Part shown: positions 23,941-33,720 of the stretch, one piece after another | Numbering within the stretch: position 1 is the first letter of the stretch | How the letters are laid out: each line of letters starts with the position of its first letter | Assembly (NCBI GenBank): GCA_034766995.1 | Contig: CM068318.1 | Location: 36,489,456-36,553,455, forward strand | Direction of reading: 5' to 3' | Length of the DNA stretch: 64,000 bases | From: Acanthacorydalis orientalis | Taxonomy: Eukaryota > Arthropoda > Insecta > Megaloptera > Corydalidae | The notes under the pieces: model-generated | What the model saw: the letters and a program-made list of their open reading frames with translations, nothing else | Databases searched by the model: none | What the model was told of the DNA's origin: nothing | Translations under genes and position numbers: made by a program

Positions 23941-24565
23941 AGTAGAGCTGGTAAATATAGTCCTGGTAAGATAGTGCCACAATGGAAACGCAGTGAGAAT
24001 TTTCATAAGTTTATATACCTGGGAAATATAGTGATAGCAGACGGTGCACTGTCACTATAACTTCTCTTCTTCTGAACCGCCTCGGCGGTTCAGAAGATGT
24101 TATGCATCGCATCGATATAGTTAGGTCTGCCTTCGAAATCCTTATATCTATTTGGAATTCAAACATCATCTCCTTACGAACTAAACTACGGCTGTATAAC
24201 TCTAAAGTGAAATCCATCTTACTCGGATATACCACCTCTTACGGATATACCACCTAGAAGATGACCAGTATTATCACCAAAAAGCTCCAGGTCTTTGTTA
24301 ATCGCTGTCTACAACGTATCCTAAATATTTATTGGCCTAAGTCTATTTTCAAGGAAGAACTATGAAGAAAAACTGGACAAGAAAGGATAGACATCGAAAT
24401 TCGAAGACGAAATTGGTAATGGATCGGCCACACCCTCAGGAAGTAGATTGATAACATTACTCGTCCAGATATGGAATGGAACCCAATGGAAGCTCCGAAT
24501 TGATCGTCCTAGACACACATGGAGACGGACAGTGAAGGATGAAGCGGTGTCTCTAAATAAATCAT
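23941..24565 (+). pseudogene. Non-LTR retrotransposon reverse transcriptase C-terminal remnant (RTE-like)
   Basis: Plus-strand frames give, in order, KFIYLGNIVIADG, GGSEDVMHRIDIVRSAF, SIWNSNIISLRTKLRLYNSK, VKSILLGYTT, ITKKLQVFVNRCLQRILNIY, WPKSIF.EEL, RKTGQERIDIEIRRRNW, WIGHTLRK and MEWNPME. This is the C-terminal third of an RTE-type reverse transcriptase, where a thumb-like region is followed by a GW.GHTLRK box. The catalytic YADD region should lie upstream and is absent. At least four stops and a duplicated 12-bp ACGGATATACCACC piece near 24220-24250 interrupt it. A 14-bp inverted repeat (24068-24097) interrupts the frame between ADG and GGSE. Confidence 0.78.
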
Positions 24566-25500
24566 GAACTCTAGTTAAAAAATATAGCAAATAATAGAAT
24601 CTGATGGAAAACAATAATTATTATATTTTAATATGTTTATTAAAAATATAACATTTTGATAAATTTTTAAACATTCTAATATATTGAAACTTTTCTTATG
24701 AAATTTTTTTCAATATAATTACAAAATGAACTTGAAAATATATCTTTAATCAAACGGAAAATATAATACTGTTAGCATAAAATATTTATGAAGAAGTATT
24801 ACACTAATCCATATAAATACCGTATAAAACTAAAATGATATTAGAGGTAATAAAATAGTTATAAATTCTTAATAATTATATATATATATATATATACAGA
24901 ATTATAATTAAATAAAATTTATTTGACATTGTTTATTATATGTAAATAATTTTTGTCACCAACTCAATTTACTTTTAATTTCACTTTCAACAAATACATT
25001 TCTTAACTATTTTCAAAATACAGTAATATTATTGATTATATATACCTTAGTAGTCTTTTTTTACTACATTCCATTGACATACATTATAATAAGGTTACTG
25101 TCAAATACACAAATCAATATCTATTTTTATCCACACATTTCAGTAAAATAAAAAATATTTTTTTACTTACACATTTAATAGTAATTTAATACAACCCATT
25201 AAGATATTTAGTTATAATTTTACTATAAATTTTAAAAATACTTTTAATAAAATATTGAATACTTCAAACGCACAAAATTCTAAATAAAAAAGCTGATATA
25301 TTTTTCTGATTGTGCGATTTAAATAAAATATTTGATTTGTATTTACTTGATTTTTTTTTAACAACAATCACTGTTTAATGTGTATTGAAATTTAATAATA
25401 TTATAATATTACTCTCTTGAACACAATATGAACTATTGTAGTTAAGTACAATTAAAGTTCATTTTATTAAAAAAATAAAATGAAATTTAAGAAAAATATT
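24566..25500. other. AT-rich DNA, possibly decayed interior of the following hAT element
   Basis: No frame or repeat is recognisable. A short TA tract lies at 24879-24898. If the hAT element that ends at 26011 was once full length, its interior should be here, but I could not find its left terminal repeat. Confidence 0.3.
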
Positions 25501-25537
25501 AAATATATTTTTAAAAATTTCAAGTTCAGACATATTA

Positions 25538-26011
25538 TTGAAATGCTTGATAATGATTGGTAGTACATACCTATGTGAACAATTATTTTCCCTTTTAAAG
25601 ACTAATTACATTTCACACAGGTCAATATTGACAATTGAACATTTAACATCTATTATAAAAATATCATTATCACAAAAAAATACAGCCGATATTGATAAAA
25701 TAGTTTCTACCAGAAGATCTCAAGTTTATAGTAAAAAAATATTGTTTTTTTTTAATTTCTCTAATTTAATATTTTGTTATAACATTGACAACAATGCCTA
25801 AAATTAATTTAAGTGTAAATTATAAATAAAGTTTATAAATTCATTAAAAAATAAATAAATATTAAATTTAAATGAGTTATTTTCGAATATAAATAAAGGA
25901 CCTTTTTTCGCTAGGTACATTTTTTTTGGAATGACTTATTTTTGTCTGAGGTGCAGCCTTTCTTAATCTGAATTTAGTGGCCTGTGTTCATATATGAGTT
26001 TGACACCACTG
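25538..26011 (+). mobile_element. hAT element 3' portion (GTF2IRD2-like type)
   Basis: The frame at 25538-25801 encodes GSTYLCEQLFSLLKTNYISH, then RSILTIEHLTSIIKIS and ADIDKIVSTR, the C-terminal dimerisation region of hAT transposases of the GTF2IRD2-like group (usual form STY.CEQ.FS..K..KS..R..LT..HL). About 190 bp downstream the element ends GAGTTTGACACCACTG at 26011; its complement CAGTGGTGTCAAACTC is a textbook hAT terminus. The left end, BED finger and catalytic core are not recognisable. No target duplication can be checked without the left end. Confidence 0.75.
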
Positions 26012-26199
26012 CTCTAAAAGACTGAGTCAGTGTACTTACCATTTTCAGTTCTGTTGAAAAATGGTTAATAAAAATCTGACGAGAAGCATTTTCCTTTTAG
26101 TTTACATTTTTGAAAATTTGAGTTTCAGTCTCTCTTGAATAATAACATCGAATTCTTACAGTTTCGCCATAATGGTTGAAACCAGTTCATATTTTATTT

Positions 26200-26211
26200 T
26201 GAATATATATG

Positions 26212-26244
<33 letters not shown>

Positions 26245-26394
26245 CAATGATCAATGCATTCCGATCTTAAATTTCAAAAAAACTGAATACAGAAACTCAA
26301 TAAATGAATCCATATAGAACTTTAAGTAGATAATATTACAAAATATATTTTTACTAACGCCTATTTATGAATATATTCTTGTAATTTATATCTG

Positions 26395-26441
<47 letters not shown>
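26200..26441. repeat. Two (TA)n microsatellites
   Basis: TA tracts at 26200-26244 (with GTATA variants) and 26398-26441, separated by plain AT-rich sequence. Confidence 0.9.
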
Positions 26442-26630
26442 TTTCATATTTAAAATAATAAATAGATGTGTATAATCTATCTATATTATTTTAAGTTGTA
26501 TATATTTGATTTTTCAAAATTAGTTTTGAACATATACTTGATATTATACAATATTTATAAGATATACAAATTAATTCGATACCTTTTTAATAGAAAATTA
26601 ATGTTTAAGAAAAAATTGAATACATTTTAT

Positions 26631-27009
26631 GATGAGGGTCGTAGACCCTCATTATCATCAAGTCTTTCATTTCCATTAAGAAATTTTTGGAATTATTGAG
26701 CTCTATGTTCATTAATTGATTCTTCACCAAAGACAAATTTGATATTCCGAGCAGTTTCTCTTGCTTCACGTCCCAAGTTAAACTCATACAACAAAATCGG
26801 GCGAATTTTCTTTTTTCCATGACTAATTTAAGAGGTTATACTCAATAATACCAAAGAATAAAAACAACAGACATAAACTGAAATCTATATTGCTAATTTC
26901 ATTGTTTACAGTGATGTATCACATGGCTATTACAAATATAACGATAACTATAAAAATCGGCGCCAAACATAAAATAATAAAAACCGCGATTATTTTTGCA
27001 CCGACCTAA
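26631..27009 (-). mobile_element. Cecropia-type mariner, 5' fragment
   Basis: The right end is a canonical cecropia-type TIR: reverse-complemented it starts TTAGGTCGGTGCAAAAATAA, followed by TA at 27010. On the minus strand, after a 5' leader containing GGCGCCGAT, the transposase start can be followed in shifting frames from ATG 26820: MEKRKIRPILLYEFNLGRE, then ARNIKFVFGEESINE and ERLDDNEG. It stops at 26631-26650, where the end is a perfect hairpin (ATGAGGGTC, GTA, GACCCTCAT) of the kind left by fold-back repair. Only the first ~60 codons remain. Confidence 0.82.
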
Positions 27010-27179
27010 TAAATAAAACACTTCACGTCTGCAATATATTTTAACACTAATTTGTAAGTAAATTCTTATACAATTAAGGGTTGACAAAATAACAATTTTT
27101 TATATTGATAAAAAATCATGCGCGTATCACTGATAAAATCTAGATATTTTTATGTATCTTTTCCATCCCTAGATGCTCA

Positions 27180-27725
27180 AAGCACCACACATGCACATCG
27201 ATGCAAACAGGTGGGTATTCGTCTGGCAAACAAATACAATCAAGACCGCACCACATAAAATACGTGTCGAGCAGCTCGCTCACTCTTTCGCACTAACAGG
27301 AGAACACGGGACAGCGCGCTGTGTTCTCACGTGACCGCGTATAGGATTTTTGTTTTATACTTGATTAGTTTGTGCGAGGGTGTTTTAAGTTTACGCGTTC
27401 ACGCGGCCAAGAACAGACGCTCGGCTGCACAAAGCGTGCCGTTTAACGGATCTCATTAGCGCACCGACATAACGACAGAAAAGTGTTGTACATGTATGTG
27501 TGTACACATTTATACATACATGTACATAGCATATCGTTCATGTAAACGGGCCGCTCACACACTAATTTCAATATTTTAAGACTGGCCGGTTAGATGTTTA
27601 TTCAACGGAGCTTGAAATCCGGGTTAGTGAAGAAATCCTCCGGTGTGAAAATCGACACATCTTTTATGATTACGTAAGGGGGTCGGTTTTAATTATACGG
27701 TCAGTCTATTCTTGGACACTAGCTC
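27180..27725. other. GC/CpG-richer island, candidate regulatory or non-coding exonic DNA
   Basis: The longest non-repetitive stretch of high complexity in the window. It has CGTGTCGAGCAGCTCGCTC, CAGCGCGCTGTGTTCTCACG, TTACGCGTTCACGCGGCC and CGGCTGCACAAAGCGTGCC, with many CpGs. No open frame or transposon motif is visible. In an AT-rich animal genome such an island may mark a promoter or conserved non-coding element. It might equally be an old unrecognised transposon. Confidence 0.35.
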
Positions 27726-27800
27726 TAGCGGAATTAATATATGGTACGGTAATAAAACTAATAATAATAACAAAAATTATGTTTTTTATCTGTAGATAAA

Positions 27801-27803
<3 letters not shown>

Positions 27804-27887
<84 letters not shown>

Positions 27888-28096
27888 TACTATAATCAAT
27901 CTTTTTTGGAGATAGTTCCTCTTTTCGTATTGATAATTAAAATAAAATAGTATATCGATTGAATTAACGAATCTGTTACTACAATAATACTATAAAATTA
28001 TGGATAAACAAACATAGTTCTATTATAAATATTTCAGATATAAACCTAAATAATTAATGATATTTTTCTACTTATTTCAAGAAACTATTCTTTCTC

Positions 28097-28163
<67 letters not shown>

Positions 28164-28300
28164 TATAATCAATATTTTTTAACGATAGTTCCTCTTTTTC
28201 GTATTGATAATTTAATACAATAGTAAATCGATCGAATGAACGGATCTGTTACTACATTAAATACTATAAAATTATGGATAAACAAACATAATTTTAAAAT
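27804..28300. repeat. Tandem duplication: (TA)n plus ~130-bp unit, two copies
   Basis: A TA tract (27804-27891) is followed by ATAATCAATC..TTTTTTGG, GATAGTTCCTC, TCGTATTGATAAT and TATGGATAAACAAACATA (to about 28016). A second TA tract (28099-28162) is followed by the same sequence with about 10-15% differences (to about 28291). The repeat period is about 272 bp. Confidence 0.85.
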
Positions 28301-28302
28301 AC

Positions 28303-28365
28303 AAGAACCGTCTGATAAGTATGGAAAAAACAAGTTAAATGCCGTTTTTTGGAAAAAATGTTTGT
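28303..28365 (-). mobile_element. Remnant of a mariner 3' end (GGGAGTCGTTTGATA family)
   Basis: CCGTCTGATAAGTATGG, AAAAACAAGTTAAATGCCG and TTTTTTGGAAAAAATG match the subterminal sequence of the chimeric mariner starting at 28537 and of the one at 6910. Only about 60 bp of the end is present. Confidence 0.6.
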
Positions 28366-28437
28366 AAAAATAAAGTATCGTATTTTTTAATGAAATTATT
28401 GAGATTACATTTTCATTATTTTGGATCAAAAAGTTTA

Positions 28438-28512
<75 letters not shown>

Positions 28513-28536
28513 CGTGTGCGTGTATATGTGTTTGTA
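28366..28536 (+). repeat. 75-bp unit plus (TA)n(TG)n, inverted copy at 32640-32765
   Basis: Positions 28366-28440 (AATAAAGTATCGTATT through TGAGATTACATTTTCATTAT to ATCAAAAAGTTT) recur inverted at 32688-32765. In both places a (TA)n tract and then a TG/CA run separate the unit from the 3' TIR of the same mariner family. The homologous segment therefore extends across the TIR. Confidence 0.75.
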
Positions 28537-29496
28537 AGGGGAGTCGTTTGATAATTATAGTAAAAATGCAGGTTAAACACCGCTTTTTGGAAAAAAATGA
28601 TTTTATTTCTCAACATATTCTTCGTTGAGGGCTTATACACTTGGTCCAGTGAGTCTGCAAAATACCTATTAACGGCAAGAATGACATGCTCATTCGACGA
28701 GAATTTTTTCCCACCGAACCAAATTTCAAAGTTTGGAAAGAGGAAAAAATCGCACCGGACCAAGTCCGGAGAATAATGTGAATGAGGAATCGATTCTAAG
28801 CCTAATTCTTACAATTTTGCCATTGCGATTTTCCATGAAGATTCGGATTAGGAAACTGTTTTGGTGCTTCTCCTCGGTCTAATCACTGTGATGAAGATTT
28901 CCGATTGTTGTAGAGAATCCACTTCTCACCACACGTGACAATGCGATCAAAAAAGGACCATTTTTGTTACGAAAAAGAAGTGCAGAGCAGATTTATTATC
29001 GCCGAATTGCTTGATATTCATTTATTTCATACGGCACCCATTTATGCAGCTTTTCTGCCAGTCCTTTTACATAGGTTCACTTCAATAATGGTTCTTAAAT
29101 CATTATTGCCTAGAGCTGAAAAACGTCTACGACCCTCATTATCATCAAGTCTTTCGTGTCCATCAAGAAATTTTTGACAGTATTGAGCTGCATTTTCACT
29201 AATTGATTCTTCTCCAAAAACAAATTTGATATTCAGAGCAGTTTCTGTTGCTTTACGTCCCAATTTAAACTCATACAACAAAATCGCGCGAATTTACTCT
29301 TTTTCCATGACTAATTTAAGAGGTTGTATCCAACAATACTAAATAAGAAAAACAATAAACATACACTGAAATCAGTAATGCTAATTTTAATGTTTACAAT
29401 TATGTATCACATGACTATAAGAAAAGGTTACTGTAACTAGAAAAACCAGCATGAAACTTAAAATGATAAAAACTGCAATTATTTTTACACCAACCT

Positions 29497-29498
<2 letters not shown>
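28537..29498 (-). mobile_element. Chimeric mariner: cecropia-type 5' two-thirds, other-family 3' third
   Basis: The right end (5') is a cecropia-type TIR: ATTTTTACACCAACCTAA, then TA at 29499. The left end (3') is the unrelated GGGGAGTCGTTTGATAA terminus, next to TA at 28535-28536. The sequence switches family at about 28820-28845, between the cecropia-type LHGK region and the other family's MAKL region, with both parts on the minus strand. At 962 bp it is shorter than either parent, so the middle of the gene is deleted at the join. Confidence 0.8.
28560..29315 (-). pseudogene. Chimeric mariner transposase remnant
   Basis: The minus-strand start MEKE.IRAILLYEFKLGRKA is near 29308. The N-terminal domain reads KLGRKATETALNIKFVFGEE, then NAAQYCQKFLDGHERLDDNE and GRRRFSALGNNDLRTIIEV. 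After a gap of one HTH the sequence resumes with KAA.MGAV and the first catalytic Asp position is altered to Gly: IVTCGEKWILYNN (usually TCDEKW). After the family switch it continues FGGKKFSSNEHVILAVNRYF and ADSLDQVYKPS (28540-28763). The segment with the second catalytic Asp is lost in the join. The protein is dead on several counts. Confidence 0.78.

Positions 29499-29564
<66 letters not shown>
29499..29564. repeat. (TA)n microsatellite at a mariner border
   Basis: Pure TA tract starting immediately at the 5' TIR of the chimeric mariner. Confidence 0.95.
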
Positions 29565-29566
<2 letters not shown>

Positions 29567-30327
29567 TAAAAATCACTATAACATTTTCAGTTCATACAAA
29601 TAATATTCCTATGTTTTGTACAATTAAATTTTTTTTCTTACTAATTTGCATACTGAAGCTTTGTTTGTAACAATTATTCGCATAACGAACCCAAAATCTC
29701 TGCCGAATAAATTAATTCAACATGTATATTTAATAATACTGGAGACTTGTACAAAAAGCAACTCTCGTTCTATTCAAATAAAATTATAAACAGTACATTA
29801 TCTATATTGATCTTAACAAGAATCATTCGTTCCTTAAAACTGTAATGTAATTATATGATTCGACTGAATAGATAGGTACTGAAATGCATTAAACAAGAAT
29901 TGTATATAGTTATGTCTGGGAAACGCTTTATGTACTTGAACCATTCGCATTTAATTGTCACGTGTGTATGTATAAATAAGTGGAATTGTTGTGCAACACG
30001 TTTCAACTAATAAGTATGTATGTATTTATGTACCGTTTGTATATTACGTTGTACAAATGTGTGGATTCGGAACGACCAGCGAAAATAAACCATAAGAATT
30101 TGATAATGGTGGTCGTGCAGCTTGAATTGTAGAACTGAATCGGCACAAGAAACAAAAAGATGACGACAAACCGCAAGCATTTAGCATCCAAACTATACTG
30201 ATAAAGACATTTTAACAATAGTTTCTCTGAACTAATTCAAGTGAAATATATCGTTGCTTCAGTATTAAGTACATATTAAATGTTAGTTACTCTTATCTAC
30301 TTTAAATAATTTATTTTCATAAATGAC
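29565..30327. other. No recognisable gene or element
   Basis: AT-rich DNA. A 71-codon minus-strand frame at 30003-30218 has no domain. GTCACGTGTGTATG at 29957 contains an E-box-like CACGTG, noted only in passing. Confidence 0.35.
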
Positions 30328-30790
30328 AGGGGGCTCTGCCCCCTAATTGTTACGCTCGACGATCCTAATGGAGTAGAGGGGAGCTTCGTCTCTGCTCGCT
30401 TCGCTTGCTCTCGTTTAATATTAACAATGTTTAAAGGAAGAATGAAAAACGAAATAAAGATATTGTGTAATGAAATTTATTATTTGATTTTAAATTAAAG
30501 GATGAAAATAGTGAAAATGAAGAGAAAACTTATTGTAAACTCATTGTAAAACTTCTGTATGGACGATATTCGTAATTGATTTATGTTCTGCCCACTGAAA
30601 CTTGATGCCCTCCTTATAGGTACATCTGGAGAAGCCGACGTACAACTGGCCGTATCCGAATACTGTTTCATTGGAATCAACGAACATGACGATGAAATAA
30701 CGAAAATGATCGGGAATGGAAATGTTTAAAGTGCTACTTGTTGGGTGTAGAGAAAGAGCAGCGTTGCGAGGAGGTGGTCTACATGAAAAA
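30328..30790 (-). mobile_element. Helitron 3' end with helicase C-terminus
   Basis: On the minus strand the helicase end (30541-30657) reads GYGQLYVGFSRCT, then SITNIVHTEVLQ and a stop, matching the last motif and the usual (N)IV..EVL tail of Helitron RepHel helicases. Downstream lies a GC-rich tract containing AGCAAGCGAAGCGAGCA (30384-30417 region) and then a strong terminal hairpin: 7-bp stem AGGGGGC/GCCCCCT with a 3-nt loop at 30328-30344. Such a hairpin near the 3' end is a Helitron hallmark. I could not fix the exact CTRR-type terminus or the 5' end. The Rep domain and the rest of the helicase are absent or unrecognisable. Confidence 0.7.
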
Positions 30791-31599
30791 AAAATGTTTT
30801 ATGAAAATTTTATGATGAAATTATTTTTAAAGTGGAACTTTCATAGCCAGAGTGTAAATTTGCTAGGGCGACAATAAAGTGAAACGCTTGTTACAATGAA
30901 AATATCAATGTTTTAATTTTTGACATCCAATTCCTGCATTTAATGTTTAACCGCTATGGAAATTGTTTTAAAGACCGGTTTTGCAAATATAACACAATCC
31001 ATTGATTTCACTGATAGGTCCATTCCAAAAGGTGAGAAGTTTTTTTTTACTACATAAAATATGTACAAGAAACAATAACAAATGGCAAAAGTATAATTTC
31101 GTTCAAGTGCATAGGCCAGACGTCGTTGACCGAAAAAGAGTATGTCGAGCAATTGGAAGTGAGAGTAGTAATTATTGTAAGCGACAGATTCGGAGATTTC
31201 CAAAAAAACGAGCTACTACCGTGCAACACAAATAACACCGATTGCAATTGTTGGGGTCAGTTTGCAAATGTCGAATCAGTGAGCTCTTAGCGTTTCTACC
31301 AGTGCACACAAATCTGAAAGTAATGGGGATTGATGAATAAAGATTAAAATATTTAACTTCAATACGTTGTGTTTACTCAATTTATACACAGCATTACAGT
31401 TTTGCAATTATCATATATTAAAACTTATTTAGATTAAAAAAAATTAACGGTTTTGATTTTTAATTAAAATAGAAATATATATGATAAGAAGTTTCACTTC
31501 CAACGCGTGAAATTTTCACGCAAAATCATTTTGTATCATGAAAGATATCTTTTATTTCATAACATAACGTTTTTCTTCTAATTACACACTTTCTCTCAC

Positions 31600-31600
<1 letters not shown>
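30791..31600. other. Unassigned sequence upstream of the Helitron remnant
   Basis: Both strands of 30940-31250 carry overlapping 65-87 codon frames. Neither shows a known domain, and they are mutually exclusive. It may be decayed Helitron interior (it lies on the 5' side of the helicase scrap) or another element. A TA tract follows at 31602-31645. Confidence 0.3.
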
Positions 31601-31647
<47 letters not shown>

Positions 31648-31654
31648 GACCATC

Positions 31655-32262
31655 GCTGAACGACTGTAATTTGTGCAGGACTAACGGTCATCCCTTAAAA
31701 CGGTCGTTGTATAAGGCACTGATAATATGTAACACTTCTCATTGGTTCAAAACCAACAAAATCCTAACCCGATATTAGATAAATTTGGTCCATTCAGTAA
31801 ATACGGCCTTAGTGACCCAAACCTTACTGTTCGACTGCCAAATAACCCCCAGTTTACTTTTTATCACTTTTTGCTGTCTAAAAACACATGCTGTCCGTGA
31901 ATAATACACGAGAAGAGGCTTCAATTTGAAATCATCAGATGCATTAACCCGTTGCAACAATGTTAATCGGTCTTTCATGGGCTTATAAAACTCTTCCATG
32001 AATAATAACAATGCACCTTCTTATCATGTATCCAAATTAATCTTAATCTCTTCATTTCCACAACATGGGAATCAGGATTAATTTTTCTGGTCGCATCATT
32101 AACAACTACATTTTTTATTTTATCATTTACTTTTAAGAAAGTAGAAATGGAAGAATAGGAGATGCCATATTGTTTAGCAAGTTCATTGACGCTAGGTCTT
32201 TTCTCAGATTTTTTAACAATCTATTACTAGAATTCTTGCAATTTCTTGCTTTAAAGAGTGAT
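31655..32262 (-). mobile_element. Tigger/pogo-like element fragment
   Basis: On the minus strand, 32110-32215 encodes KRPSVNELAKQYGISYSSIS followed by TFLKVNDKIKN, the psq/CENP-B type helix-turn-helix of Tigger/pogo transposases. After a deletion, 31775-32011 encodes KDRLTLLQRVNASDDFKLKP, then LLVYYSRTACVF, KSKLGVIWQSNSKVWVTKAV and FTEWTKF, part of the DDE domain. The residues between (second HTH, first catalytic Asp in the NVDETG motif) are missing. The 31655-31775 tail (CATCGCTGAACGACTG...GGTCGTTGTATAAGGC) may be the terminal region. The right side butts against a mariner 3' fragment. Confidence 0.78.
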
Positions 32263-32267
32263 TGAGT

Positions 32268-32638
32268 TGCCCGCACACTTTGAAAGAAGAACTGAAACGA
32301 AAACGGCCATGATTGGCAAACAAAAATGTGCTTTTCACCAGGACACCGTCGCAATAGAAAAATGGCACGAATTAGGATTCAAATCGATTCCTCATCCAAC
32401 CTTTTCTCCGGACTTAGCCCCGTGCAACCGCTTCCTCTTTCCAAACTCGAAAAATTGATTCGGCGGGAAGAAATTATCTTCTATTGAGGATGTCATTGTT
32501 CCCGTCATTGCGTATTTCGCAGACTCACTGAACCATGTGTATAGACCTCAATGAAGACTTTGTTGAGAAATAAAATCATTCTTTTCAAAAAGCGGTGTTT
32601 AACCTGCATTTTTACCATAATTATCAAACAAGCCTCCT

Positions 32639-32639
<1 letters not shown>
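32268..32639 (+). mobile_element. mariner 3' fragment (GGGAGTCGTTTGATA family)
   Basis: The plus-strand frame holds KQKCAFHQDT (second catalytic Asp, with about six residues deleted after it), then AIEKWHELGFKSIPHPTFSP and DLAPCNRFLFPN. The third catalytic Asp (usually APCD/APSD) is Asn here. Beyond a stop the C-terminus continues in parts (FGGKK, VIAYFADSL, VYRPQ). The 3' TIR ATTATCAAACAAGCCTCC ends at about 32639. The 5' part is absent, and the join to the Tigger fragment is at about 32262. Confidence 0.8.
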
Positions 32640-32687
<48 letters not shown>

Positions 32688-32797
32688 GAAACTTTTTGAT
32701 TCAAAATAATGAAAATGTAATCTCAATAATTTCATTGTCAATATGATACTTTATTTTTACTAACATGTGTTAAATATAAATTTACTTACTTAATATG

Positions 32798-32840
<43 letters not shown>
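32640..32840. repeat. (CA)n(TA)n, 75-bp unit and second (TA)n
   Basis: A CACACA run and TA tract (32640-32686) are followed by the inverted partner of the 28366-28440 unit (32688-32765), and then by a further TA tract (32801-32840). Confidence 0.85.
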
Positions 32841-32845
<5 letters not shown>

Positions 32846-32879
32846 GCACGTATGTATAATTACATAAGATATTTTCATA

Positions 32880-33355
32880 CATGAATAAAACTTTCGTGAA
32901 CGTGATAAGGATGAGAATCCGAACTTTAGTGTGAGCGGTCATCAGGTCTCGGTCGACTAGCAAGCACGCCGTTACAGAAACGGCTGCGACAGAGTACTAC
33001 AGACATAAGAAGGTAATGAGGCGCACTCTAGACTGGAATTAAGGCTGCGGGCGAACGGTGATGTCTATGGTAAAGGGACGTGAAGGAAACCGCGGGGTAA
33101 ACCGAACGGTCAGCAGAATGTGATGCGGAGGACAGCGACGTGAAGGGAACACGTGGGGTAACCCGACATGGTAGATACAGAAGAAGAGGAAAGGCAAGAC
33201 GAGGAGGACCAAGCAAGCAAGCAAGTGAAAGAGACGATGGTAGCTTTAGCGCGTAATGGCGATCAATACCTTCCTTATAGCTGTTATGAGACGAACGTAA
33301 GTCGAGATGAAAGACCTTTCGTATACTTGATATTAAAGCATTGCGCACATACACA
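32880..33355. other. Unassigned GC-rich island with internal repeat
   Basis: High-GC sequence. GGGACGTGAAGGAAACCGCG (33076) and GCGACGTGAAGGGAACACGT (33134) are two copies of a ~58-bp direct repeat, each followed by GGGGTAA.CCGA. A 69-codon plus-strand frame (33168-33377) begins with a run of acidic residues; two minus-strand frames overlap it. None has a recognised domain. It could be exonic host DNA or the end of an unknown element. Confidence 0.35.
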
Positions 33356-33392
33356 CACACTAGTAAATAAATATTAATATTTATACATACAT

Positions 33393-33398
33393 GCATGC

Positions 33399-33458
<60 letters not shown>
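33393..33458. repeat. (TA)n microsatellite with CATG prelude
   Basis: A TACATACATGCATGCAT run leads into a pure TA tract. Confidence 0.92.
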
Positions 33459-33459
<1 letters not shown>

Positions 33460-33720
33460 GTATGTTTAATATTCCATATCTTTTAATATCTGAAATAAGT
33501 CATGCACTACATTTTACATATGATAATGTTTAGTAATAGTAAATTCCTGTTATATATAAAATTAAAAATCAAGTTCTCTAAAAGAGAAAATACTCTGAAA
33601 ATGTTGTCCTAGAAACAAACATCTTTGATCAAAAATTGATCTTCAGACTCACAAAGTATTTGGAGTTGTTTTGAATTGAATCACTTTTAAATATTTTTAC
33701 TTACAAAGTATCAGTATTAA

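Noticed and set aside
31002..31250. Candidate retroviral or Helitron-captured gene in overlapping frames
   Set aside because: Residues such as KNELLPCNTNNTDCNCWG looked protein-like, but there is no motif order from any family I know, so it is left unassigned.
33168..33377. 69-codon frame starting with an acidic run, as a small host gene
   Set aside because: It overlaps two opposite-strand frames, contains a microsatellite-like end and has no recognisable domain. The region is better described as an unassigned GC-rich island.
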